Shown here: positions 1-7,356 of the stretch, piece after piece | How positions within the stretch are numbered: position 1 is the stretch's first letter | Layout of the letters: each line of letters starts with the position of its first letter | DNA from: Psychroflexus gondwanensis ACAM 44 | GTDB taxonomy: Bacteria > Bacteroidota > Bacteroidia > Flavobacteriales > Flavobacteriaceae | DNA length: 57,903 bases | NCBI RefSeq assembly: GCF_000355905.1 | Contig: NZ_APLF01000021.1 | Location: 1-57,903 of the forward strand | Reading direction: 5' to 3' | Notes under the pieces: model-generated | What the model was told of the DNA's origin: nothing | What the model saw: the letters and a program-made list of their open reading frames with translations, nothing else | Database searches by the model: none | Translations under genes and position numbers: made by a program

Positions 1-4
1 AAAC

Positions 5-24
5 CACCTGTTAAAGGTGTTTTT
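5..24 (+). terminator. Possible short intrinsic terminator
   Basis: Five-base arms CACCT (5-9) and AGGTG (15-19) are followed directly by five T. The stem is short, so this is weak. It would end a plus-strand transcript coming from left of the window. Confidence 0.25.
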
Positions 25-65
25 GCCAGGTTAAAGTTAAGCTCTCTTTATTGTTTCATTTAATC

Positions 66-158
66 CTAAGGGGTTTCAGACTCCTTAGCAATTAATATAA
101 CTAATCCTTATAATAAACCATATAATGGCTCAACAAAGAGCTTTTTATATAGTTTATT
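66..158. repeat. Two intergenic hairpins
   Basis: A small hairpin pairs CTAAGG (66-71) with CCTTAG (83-88). A larger one has 13-base arms at 112-124 and 146-158 with one mismatch, and an inner GGCTC/GAGCT-type pairing. It lies just downstream of the minus-strand gene ending at 193 and could protect or end that transcript, but no T-run follows on that strand. Confidence 0.4.
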
Positions 159-192
159 TCCGTTATTAAGTGAAAAGTATTTTGATTGTATA

Positions 193-990
193 CTATTTCT
201 TTAATTTAATCAATGATTTATCGTTATTGACTTCTAGGATAGCTTTAACTCTATCTCCTAACTTGAAATTTTCTTGATACCATAACGCTAAATCTTTTCC
301 AAAATTAAGTCTAACTGCACCATAAAAATTAGCTGTCCTATTTATTTTCGCAGTCATTAATTGATTATCAATTTTCAATTCTACAATTTTACCTTCACCA
401 CCCATAAATTCACTAATTTTTGTTCCAGGATTCATATATCCAAGATTATAATAAGTTTTTCCAAGAATAATTTGAAATTCATAATTAATAGTCCCATCTA
501 ATGAAAGATCAAGATCCTCAATTTCCATTTCCTCTGTTGATGTAATTGCTTTTTTGCCAGCTTTATTCCATTCAGGTGAAACATTATAAACTAATGAATC
601 TTCTAATCCTGAAGCTAAATTAAGATTAAATTGACCCCACTTTAATGGTTCAATATCTTTAAAAGACCAAATTGAAATTATTTTCTTATTATTTTTTAAT
701 TCATGCATTATCTTTTTATTTACTCTGAAATTTGTTTGTTGATCTTTTCCTGGTTTTGCATAACCAACAAACCTTTTTGATAATGATTGTGTTGTCTTAC
801 CAATATATTTTATCAAATCATCAGCTTCTCCCTCTAGAACGAAAGCATATAAAACATTATTTATTATAAAGCTGTTTTCATTGTTTTTAACTAATTCTAA
901 TTCATCTGCATTATTTAATTTCCAATATCCAACTTTTTTAAAGTCAATATCAAGGATATTCTGTACTGATTGTGTGTTGTCTTCTTCCAT
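193..990 (-). CDS. GIY-YIG-like nuclease domain protein
   Basis: 265 residues from an ATG at 988-990. Residues about 45-110 resemble a GIY-YIG domain: a VLYAFV strand, then IKYIGKTTQSLSKRF, matching the second strand and conserved Arg of the fold. The normal GIY tripeptide is not clean, so activity is uncertain. A gap of about 60 bases of intergenic DNA separates it from the DUF2779 gene on the same strand, and both may be co-transcribed. The C-terminal 120 residues look like a small beta-rich domain (LGYMNPGTKISEF, then GAVRLNFGK) that I do not recognise. GIY-YIG proteins cut DNA in restriction, repair or homing. Here the accessory context favours defence or mobile-DNA processing, which is inference. 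Confidence 0.5.
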   Translation of the reverse strand: MEEDNTQSVQNILDIDFKKVGYWKLNNADELELVKNNENSFIINNVLYAFVLEGEADDLIKYIGKTTQSLSKRFVGYAKPGKDQQTNFRVNKKIMHELKNNKKIISIWSFKDIEPLKWGQFNLNLASGLEDSLVYNVSPEWNKAGKKAITSTEEMEIEDLDLSLDGTINYEFQIILGKTYYNLGYMNPGTKISEFMGGEGKIVELKIDNQLMTAKINRTANFYGAVRLNFGKDLALWYQENFKLGDRVKAILEVNNDKSLIKLKK

Positions 991-1049
991 TTTTCTAAAA
1001 TTAAATTGTTAGTACATACCGTATTACCCTTTTAAATTATAAATGCTAG

Positions 1050-3062
1050 CTAGACCTTGTAATCATCTTCTGTGATCTCCTTTAAATGCTCATAAACAAT
1101 AACCATAGCTAGGGTATCCAGCTCACAATACCTCAACAGGGCGTTTTTTATTTCATCTCGCTCTTTATCATCCATGTCGGTGTACTGTGTAAGGCCATAA
1201 GCCGTTAAGGCTGCACCTCCATTATTGATCTCTTCTATTTCACTTTTCCTTTCAAATTCAGGGTCCCAATCTTTAAAAGGGTGTTCTAGACTTTTATAAG
1301 GATCTTCGATAGTACCATCTTCTTTTCGCCTTAACCAAATATGATTATCTCTAAAATTCTTTGAAGTCATATTGATGTCGCTTATCGGCTTCGTGTATTT
1401 GCTTTTTATAAGCTCACTAGTCTCAAAAATAGCAGGCAGCACAGCTTTTATAGAATTACTTCCCTTTGTGTATGGATTATAATAATAATCAACGATAACT
1501 TTTCTCAAATCTACTAAAGGACGAATAGGCAACCATGGCGATCCTGCATAATTTCTTGGAGGTGTTGTTAAAGTGATTATGAAATTGATCAATTCCTTCC
1601 TATCTGTTTCAGCTGAGTTTTCTAGTTGTTGTTTAATTTGATTGAGCGTTGAGTTTTCGTAACTCGAATATTGAAAAACTGTACCTACATTTTGTTCCAG
1701 AGCTGTTTTGAGTTCTCTTACAAATTCAAAATTTGGAAATTCGCCTGGTTGAACATTGATGTATTCGTTGGCATGTTCAACTTTCCCATCTTCATGAATG
1801 ATATGATGAGAGAATTGAAACACCACTTTCTCATAAGGTGATTGTCCTTCATAAAATGGCAAAGCCACCACAGAAGCTTCAAAGTCTATAAAATTTAAAG
1901 GGAACGTCCAACTTTCTATCTCGTCCTTCAATTCGTCTTGATATAATTCTGGTGTATAATCATTATCAAGTGCTTTGTGCTTTTGTATAAGTTGTCTTCG
2001 TACCCTAGACATCTTATCATCTTTGTCTTTCACCTCTCCAAATTCTTCATCAGGAATATTTTTCAACTTTAGCTCGCCTGTTTCTGTCAATTTATTCAAT
2101 CGTCTAAAATCCCATATTTCAAAAATATTAGGTTCATTAAAGTCAGGCTCCTCCCAGCCTAGTTGTTTTGTAAAACATTCTTTAAAACCAGATTTTGAAT
2201 TGGAATCAGCTACTCCATTTGTTTTAAATTCACAAGATTTACAAGAAGAATAGTCTAAGGGATAATTATAGTATTTATCCTCTTTAAAAGTTTTAGATAA
2301 AATTTGAATAGATTCTTCAAAATCAAATTCTTCTATAATCCTGTGTTTGCCAGTTTCTATGCCGCTAGTTTCTCGACTCACATCAACTTTACCGAGTATA
2401 GATTCAGAACCAATATCGGTAAGGGTATGGATTCTTCGCTCTATACCTGTTCGGTTATTATTGTTTTTTGTAATCCGAAATAATTGGTTGAGTCCTTTGA
2501 TGCTCGTAGTTTTAGATTTATCTGCCAGCATCAAAAAAGGTTTGACATTGTATTTAGGAAAGGCCTTATTGATAACATATTTCTGAAAAGCTACATCAAA
2601 AAGGTAAGACTTCCATGACGAACTAAGATTGCCTTTTTTGCTTTCAAATTCATATTCGGCATTAGTAGAGTCAAATGATTTTGCTTTCACTTCAATCAAA
2701 TTAATTTGATTTCCTTTTTTCTCTAAAATATCGACTCGAATAAATAAATTTTCAAAACAAAAAGCAGCCTCAAAAATCACGACCTCGTCATTATTTTCTA
2801 ATAATTCTGTCGTTTGATTTACCTTATCTTCATAATTATAAGTCTCATCGGATTTCTTATCCTCTACAAGAATGCCTTCAGGATAATGCATCCTAGCTAG
2901 TTCCTCGACTTGGAAACCACCTGAAGCTAAAGCTTGTAAGAAGGAATCCTCTAATTTTTGATTGGAGTATACTTTTTTCTTGGTATAGTATAATTTGTTA
3001 GGACACTCAAGTCCCAGTTTATACCTTGATTTAGTAAGGTAACGCTTCTTAAGATTTGACAT
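1050..3062 (-). CDS. DUF2779 domain protein, nuclease-like
   Basis: 670 residues with a clear ATG at 3060-3062. The N-terminus (SRYKLGLECPNKLYY) is the Cys-containing start usual in DUF2779 proteins and in PD-(D/E)XK nucleases of the Cas4/AddB type. Residues about 60-130 carry a possible PD-(D/E)XK core (VRIDIL-type strand, then LIEVKAKSF). CxxC at CKSCEF near residue 277 could complete an iron-sulfur or zinc site. The C-terminal half has an RNase H/DEDD exonuclease-like core: FIDFEASVVALPF near residue 393 and YCELDTLAMV near residue 653, with acidic residues at the expected places. The family is widespread in accessory regions and its role is not established. It probably processes nucleic acid. 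Confidence 0.75.
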   Translation of the reverse strand: MSNLKKRYLTKSRYKLGLECPNKLYYTKKKVYSNQKLEDSFLQALASGGFQVEELARMHYPEGILVEDKKSDETYNYEDKVNQTTELLENNDEVVIFEAAFCFENLFIRVDILEKKGNQINLIEVKAKSFDSTNAEYEFESKKGNLSSSWKSYLFDVAFQKYVINKAFPKYNVKPFLMLADKSKTTSIKGLNQLFRITKNNNNRTGIERRIHTLTDIGSESILGKVDVSRETSGIETGKHRIIEEFDFEESIQILSKTFKEDKYYNYPLDYSSCKSCEFKTNGVADSNSKSGFKECFTKQLGWEEPDFNEPNIFEIWDFRRLNKLTETGELKLKNIPDEEFGEVKDKDDKMSRVRRQLIQKHKALDNDYTPELYQDELKDEIESWTFPLNFIDFEASVVALPFYEGQSPYEKVVFQFSHHIIHEDGKVEHANEYINVQPGEFPNFEFVRELKTALEQNVGTVFQYSSYENSTLNQIKQQLENSAETDRKELINFIITLTTPPRNYAGSPWLPIRPLVDLRKVIVDYYYNPYTKGSNSIKAVLPAIFETSELIKSKYTKPISDINMTSKNFRDNHIWLRRKEDGTIEDPYKSLEHPFKDWDPEFERKSEIEEINNGGAALTAYGLTQYTDMDDKERDEIKNALLRYCELDTLAMVIVYEHLKEITEDDYKV

Positions 3063-3152
3063 AGGATGAAATTAAAAGATTGGTTTGGATTAAAGGTTAA
3101 TTTCTATGAAGTTAATAATTTTCATAATATTTCCAAAACTAATAGCGAGTTA

Positions 3153-3205
3153 TGACAAATCATGTCCACACCATTTATTTTTTATCATGACATGATTTGA
3201 CAGCC
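3153..3205. promoter_or_regulatory. Inverted repeat, candidate operator upstream of 3262 gene
   Basis: TGACAAATCATGTC at 3153-3166 is matched by its reverse complement with one mismatch at 3189-3202. The second arm sits inside a 33-base sequence (3173-3205) that recurs exactly at 3662-3694. It lies in the divergent space between the DUF2779 gene and the small gene at 3262, so it could be a shared operator or a hairpin. Confidence 0.45.
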
Positions 3206-3261
3206 CATAATAATATTTTTAAAAATCTAAATAAATATGAATAACTAAAAACTAACGTGTC

Positions 3262-3507
3262 ATGGATGATATTAAAGAAATAGTAGAAGAGGCTACAAAA
3301 GAAGCCTACCTATTAGATAAAAGATTTGGACAAAATTCTAAAGTTCAAATTTTTACCAATTTGAGAGGTGAGATAGATTATTTGTGCTTGAAAGATACCG
3401 AAGATATGTCCTCTGGATATACCCTCTTACATACAATAGAATCTTGGGGTCTTGAAGAAGACAAAGAACTCTCTGAAATTCTGAAAGAGTTGGGCATAAA
3501 ATACTAG
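3262..3507 (+). CDS. Small acidic hypothetical protein
   Basis: 81 residues, ATG at 3262. I do not recognise a family. The N-terminal 20 residues form a charged amphipathic helix (DDIKEIVEEATKEAYLLDKRF). A short beta-like stretch follows (SKVQIFTNLRGEIDYLCL), then a second acidic helix ending in LSEILKELGIKY. It has no signal peptide or membrane segment, so it is likely cytoplasmic. It stands alone, facing away from the DUF2779 gene, with the same 33-base repeat before and after it. That arrangement suggests either a small inserted unit or regulation of this one gene by a repeat-binding protein. The two WYL regulators downstream are candidates, but nothing in the sequence proves it. Confidence 0.5.
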   Translation: MDDIKEIVEEATKEAYLLDKRFGQNSKVQIFTNLRGEIDYLCLKDTEDMSSGYTLLHTIESWGLEEDKELSEILKELGIKY

Positions 3508-3661
3508 AGATGATCAAGACACACAAACTTCATTTGTATACTTAATTTACCTTGGTATTTAATAGATGAAATTCAATTCAAAGCTTTTTAAAATCTTTGC
3601 GAATAATTTTTCTAATGCACCACAATACTAATATTGAGATAACAAAAGTCAAATCAATCCA

Positions 3662-3694
3662 ATTTATTTTTTATCATGACATGATTTGACAGCC
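3662..3694 (+). repeat. Second copy of 33-base direct repeat
   Basis: Exact repeat of 3173-3205 (begins ATTTATTTTTTATCATGACA, ends ATTTGACAGCC). The two copies bracket the 81-residue gene and lie 489 bases apart in the same orientation. The second copy lies about 90 bases before the pseudogene at 3782, so it could be a promoter-proximal operator duplicated with the upstream region. Confidence 0.6.
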
Positions 3695-3781
3695 TGAACC
3701 CATACGTAAGCAGAGATATATAAAGCAGCAGTAAAAAAATACTGTATAAAACTCTATTGTCTTATGTACACATTTTCAGGA

Positions 3782-4224
3782 ATGAATCTCAAAAAAGCAA
3801 AGCCGCAACGTTATGTCTACCACGTAACTTATGAATATTGCAGAACATCAATTTCAAAAAAAATAAGAGTTTGAGGAAATTAGCCAAACCTCAGTGAGGC
3901 CATCTTTGTTCATAATAGGCCTATTCCACATATAGATTGCTTTCCCTATGTTTTAGATTCTTGGGATTGGACTGATAGAAATAATTACAATCTTGAAGTA
4001 CAATCTAACTATAATTATTTAAATATCAAAATATTACAAAGGGTTATGAGGTTTGGGAAATAGATACCCATAAAATCAATGATATGGTCTGGTATATAGA
4101 TCTGTGGGCTACAGAAGATTTTTTAGGAGGAATTGACTATCCCTTCTATGTCGTCACAGATGGCTGGATACTATCACCTGTTTTGAATAAAGTTAGGCTG
4201 TTGTTTGGAATTGTGATTTTGTAA
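3782..4224 (+). pseudogene. Decayed paralogue of the 28240-28728 gene
   Basis: No open frame spans this stretch, but three segments in shifting frames align with the 162-residue protein at 28240. Segment one, from ATG 3782, reads PQRYVYHVTYEYCRTSI against PRRYVFHVTYKFNRDSI and stops at 3872. Segment two reads EAIFVHNRPIPHIDCFPYVLD and NNYNLEVQSNYNYL, against KAVFAHNSSVPQLFWYPIILD and SNYNVKFESNYDYF. Segment three reads KGYEVWEIDTHKI and IDYPFYVV, against YGYDFWQIDTYKL and CNYPFFIF, and ends at TAA 4222. At least two frameshifts are needed, one near an eight-base A run at about 3856. The call as a relic is firm; the function is that of its intact relative and is unknown. Confidence 0.75.
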
Positions 4225-4320
4225 AATCCCAATTCCTTTTTTTATGGTTTTTCAGTATTAAAATACATTCGTTTTAAAGTCTAATAATTATTAAATTGCA
4301 GGGTAACAAAACCATGCTTT

Positions 4321-5232
4321 ATGCCATCCTTAAGTTATCCTTTTCTAGAACGCCTTGCCTACATCAGAAATTTTGGACTAAATAAATACAAAACCAAAGA
4401 AGAATTTATAGAATTCCTCCATTCCAAAGAAATTGATATTTCCCAAAGAACACTCAATCGTGATTTTGATAATTTAAAAATATTTGGCTTTAGCGTAGTG
4501 TATGAATCGCAAAGAAAAGGACACATCATAACTGATGAGTATGCCGATGAAAAAAATCTATTAGACCGATATATAGAACTTACAACCTTGAAGAGTTTTA
4601 AAGAAAACTATTCCGATTATTATCAGAAATATGTCATCGATCACGAGTCGAAAAGTGAAGGTGTTGACTTAATTACCGATATTTTTGATGCATTGGATAA
4701 AGACCTTACGATAAAGTTTGATTATCAAAAGTTCAATAATGAATTTTCAAATAGGGAAGTTTGTCCTTTACAAATGAAAGTTAGCCAAAACAGGTGGTAT
4801 ATACTTGGCTTGGATATAGATCAAAATGCTTTTAGAGCTTTTGGTCTGGATCGTATTAAAAAACTTAAAATTGGATCTGAATTTAATCCAAAGGAAATTG
4901 ACAAGTCGGTTTTTGAAGATTTAGAAATTCAAAAGTTCTGTTTGGGGGTTAACAAACCAATTTTTGATGAAAAAAAGAAAGAAGAAATTGTCTTAGAGGT
5001 ATCCGATTTTCTAATTGAATACTGGAAATCTAAGCCAATACACTTCACTCAGGATGTGACTGATAGTCATGAAAACGGCTTTAATACTGTCAAATTCATT
5101 TTAATTCCTAACCTCGACTTAATTAAACTCATAGTATCCTCTTTAGGTGAGATCAAACTAACAAAACCTAGAACACTTAAAGATTACATCAGCTCAAATT
5201 ATAGCGATGCCCTTAGATCTGTTTATGAGTAA
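4321..5232 (+). CDS. WYL-domain transcriptional regulator (first of two)
   Basis: 303 residues, ATG at 4321. The N-terminal 60 residues form a DeoR/YafY-type winged helix (FLERLAYIRNFGLNKYKTKEEF, then ISQRTLNRDFDNL, the recognition helix). Residues about 125-215 are a WYL domain: IKFDYQKF, then NRWYILGLD in place of the usual RWYLLGYD, then FRAFGLDRI. WYL regulators often control phage-defence and accessory genes and bind nucleic-acid or nucleotide ligands. It is followed after 53 bases by a second WYL gene on the same strand and then by the DnaB-like gene, so the three are probably one unit. WYL family membership is well supported; the targets are not known. Confidence 0.8.
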   Translation: MPSLSYPFLERLAYIRNFGLNKYKTKEEFIEFLHSKEIDISQRTLNRDFDNLKIFGFSVVYESQRKGHIITDEYADEKNLLDRYIELTTLKSFKENYSDYYQKYVIDHESKSEGVDLITDIFDALDKDLTIKFDYQKFNNEFSNREVCPLQMKVSQNRWYILGLDIDQNAFRAFGLDRIKKLKIGSEFNPKEIDKSVFEDLEIQKFCLGVNKPIFDEKKKEEIVLEVSDFLIEYWKSKPIHFTQDVTDSHENGFNTVKFILIPNLDLIKLIVSSLGEIKLTKPRTLKDYISSNYSDALRSVYE

Positions 5233-5285
5233 GGAATCGTATAATGAAGTAAACTTTTTCTTAACCTTTCGGTAATTCAATAGCT

Positions 5286-6191
5286 ATGGCCACTCAATCC
5301 TATAATAAACTCAAACGTCTCTTTATTATCATTAGCCATCTTAAGCATAAAAATTCAACAAGAGAAGAGCTCCTCAGACTTTTAGAAACGCACGACATAC
5401 GCATTGAATTGGCTACGTTTGAAAGGGATAAAAGAACATTGAAATACGATTTTGGAATTGAATTGATTTACGAGGCCTCAACAAAAACATACCAATTGAA
5501 TGAAATGGATCACCAGCATGTTGCCCAACTCATCCAGTTCCTTCAATTCAATCAGATCTCGAAAACACTTCAAGAAAGTTTTGAAAACCAAAAAAAGACA
5601 CTGGATTATGTTGACTTCGAAAATGAAAATCAACTTCAAGGCATTGAGTTTTTAGATCGACTCCTCATGGCTACTCAGCATCATCAATTCATATATTTTG
5701 AACACCAAGGATTTAGCAATCCCCACCCTATTCTTTATGTTGTAAAACCTTATTTGCTAAAGCAATATCAAAGCCGATGGTATGTGATTGGGGAAACACC
5801 AATTAACTCAAAAGAACAAATAAGAATTTTCGGAATTGATAGAATGCTTAATCTTAGAGTATCCGAAGATAAATTCAAACCAAACTCCATAAATTTAAAA
5901 GACGAATTTTTAGGTCATATTGGAGTATCCCAATTTGAGAAAGAAAAAGACATAGTTCAACTAAAATTTGATAAGTCTCAAAAACCATATCTAGAGCACT
6001 TGCCATTACATTCTAGTCAAAAATTTATAAGCGAAACCAATAAAACGGTGACTTATGAATATTATCTGGTTGATAATTTTGAATTAAGACAACATATTCT
6101 CAAATATGGGAGTCTTGTAAAAGTCCTAGATCCGCTATCACTTGCCAACCAAATCAAAAAAGAATTAAAAATTGCTTACGAAGCCTATTGA
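5286..6191 (+). CDS. WYL-domain transcriptional regulator (second of two)
   Basis: 301 residues, ATG at 5286. Same layout as its neighbour: a winged helix in the first 60 residues (LKRLFIIISHLKHKNSTREEL and IRIELATFERDKRTL) and a WYL domain at about 130-215 (QFIYFEHQGF, SRWYVIGETP, IRIFGIDRM). The two proteins are clearly related but divergent, so the duplication is old. Tandem WYL genes may form heteromers, which is inference. The stop lies 61 bases before the ATG chosen for the DnaB-like gene. Confidence 0.8.
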   Translation: MATQSYNKLKRLFIIISHLKHKNSTREELLRLLETHDIRIELATFERDKRTLKYDFGIELIYEASTKTYQLNEMDHQHVAQLIQFLQFNQISKTLQESFENQKKTLDYVDFENENQLQGIEFLDRLLMATQHHQFIYFEHQGFSNPHPILYVVKPYLLKQYQSRWYVIGETPINSKEQIRIFGIDRMLNLRVSEDKFKPNSINLKDEFLGHIGVSQFEKEKDIVQLKFDKSQKPYLEHLPLHSSQKFISETNKTVTYEYYLVDNFELRQHILKYGSLVKVLDPLSLANQIKKELKIAYEAY

Positions 6192-6252
6192 ATGGTGAGT
6201 CAGTCATCATTTGATAGAGCTTGTTCTTTTCTTTGTGTCAAACCAAAACACA

Positions 6253-7227
6253 ATGAACTACAATTCCTTTTTTAAAATCAAATCTCTTTGTGAAGAGCTT
6301 CATCACTACTTCGAAGATCTCAATCCTAGTAAAGTTGATCATGAATTTTTTTCAAAAGAAATTCGCCTAGGTATGAATTCCTGCGACACTGCAGAGGAAG
6401 CTTTAGCTTTACTCATTAAGAAGACAAAAGAACAATTCGATCATAATTTGATAGACTCAAGAACTGCTGTAAACCAAGCCATACAGAGGATAACAACCCC
6501 AACCCATCACTTTGAAACAGGAACGTTTACGGTAGGGAGTTTTACTTGGGAATTTAATGAGGGACAAATATTTTTACTCAGTACAAATGCTAATTTATCT
6601 ACAGAACTCTATCAGCATATTATGTTTGATCTGGCCGTTAACCAAAAGCTACCTTTACTTTGTTTTGTTGAAAAAACCAAGCACGATTTTATGTACGATA
6701 ATTTGGTTGAAGGCATCAAAATCAATAACCCAAAGGAAGTTTTAAATTACAATGCAAGCTTAACACAACTCAAGATGAGCCGATGCCACGTGGAGTTTAG
6801 TTTAAATATAGATCAGTCTTCATTTCTTTATCAGTTGAGTTATTTAATAAACAAACACCAACCTAAAGTTATATATATCGATGATAATTCATTGATAACA
6901 CTTTCAACAGATTCAGCTGTAAATTCAAAAGATAGGCTTCGGCGTTTAGGCGAGCTACTTTTAAGTTTAGCTAACGAATACAACGTTATATTTTTTCTGA
7001 AGTGGGAACATGAATTTTCAAAAATCAAGAGTTTGCCTCAAGATCTTGGAAATATTCTCAACTATACCCAACAAGCTCTCCATTTTAATACTACAGAAAC
7101 TGACAGCTACAACAACATGAAGTTTTTTAATCTCTATGACCTTAAGCGCTATCCTCTGGAGCCTAAGGATTGCTATTATGATAAGGAAAGCCATCTAATT
7201 TCAACCACTACTTCCAAAGACTCATAA
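6253..7227 (+). CDS. DnaB/RecA-fold protein with degenerate Walker A
   Basis: 324 residues from ATG 6253; an upstream TTG at 6211 would add 14 unlikely residues. From about residue 80 it follows the DnaB helicase C-terminal domain: FETGTFTVGSF and EGQIFLLSTNANLSTELYQH, where DnaB has GEL-I-ILA-RPSMGKT-FAL. The GKT is replaced by LST, so ATP binding through a normal P-loop is unlikely. A Walker B-like strand follows (PKVIYIDDNSLI, compare DLIVIDYLQL), then RRLGELLLSLANEYNVIFFL, which matches the DnaB stretch before its conserved Q. The N-terminal 75 residues are helical and unrecognised. It sits behind two WYL regulators and may be a scaffold or inhibitor rather than a helicase. The fold assignment is inference by eye. 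Confidence 0.5.
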   Translation: MNYNSFFKIKSLCEELHHYFEDLNPSKVDHEFFSKEIRLGMNSCDTAEEALALLIKKTKEQFDHNLIDSRTAVNQAIQRITTPTHHFETGTFTVGSFTWEFNEGQIFLLSTNANLSTELYQHIMFDLAVNQKLPLLCFVEKTKHDFMYDNLVEGIKINNPKEVLNYNASLTQLKMSRCHVEFSLNIDQSSFLYQLSYLINKHQPKVIYIDDNSLITLSTDSAVNSKDRLRRLGELLLSLANEYNVIFFLKWEHEFSKIKSLPQDLGNILNYTQQALHFNTTETDSYNNMKFFNLYDLKRYPLEPKDCYYDKESHLISTTTSKDS

Positions 7228-7235
7228 AATAGAAA

Positions 7236-7272
7236 CCTCCAGATGCTAGACTGATCCTTTAGCATGTGGAGG
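7236..7272. terminator. Bidirectional terminator hairpin
   Basis: Thirteen-base arms CCTCCAGATGCTA (7236-7248) and TAGCATGTGGAGG (7260-7272), one mismatch, followed by CATTTATTCTT. It lies between the convergent DnaB-like gene and the AAA gene, where a shared terminator is expected. Confidence 0.65.
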
Positions 7273-7356
7273 CATTTATTCTTAGAAACCAATGGTAAAA
7301 TACGGATTCGTATTAAAATCCGCTAGTCTATAAAATTTCTTTTTTTGACATGTGTT

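Noticed and set aside
3517-3781. Additional small gene between the 81-codon gene and the pseudogene
   Set aside because: No frame of useful length with a plausible start; only the second 33-base repeat is present.
6211-6252. TTG start extending the DnaB-like protein
   Set aside because: Adds 14 residues unlike the rest; ATG 6253 begins a natural N-terminus.
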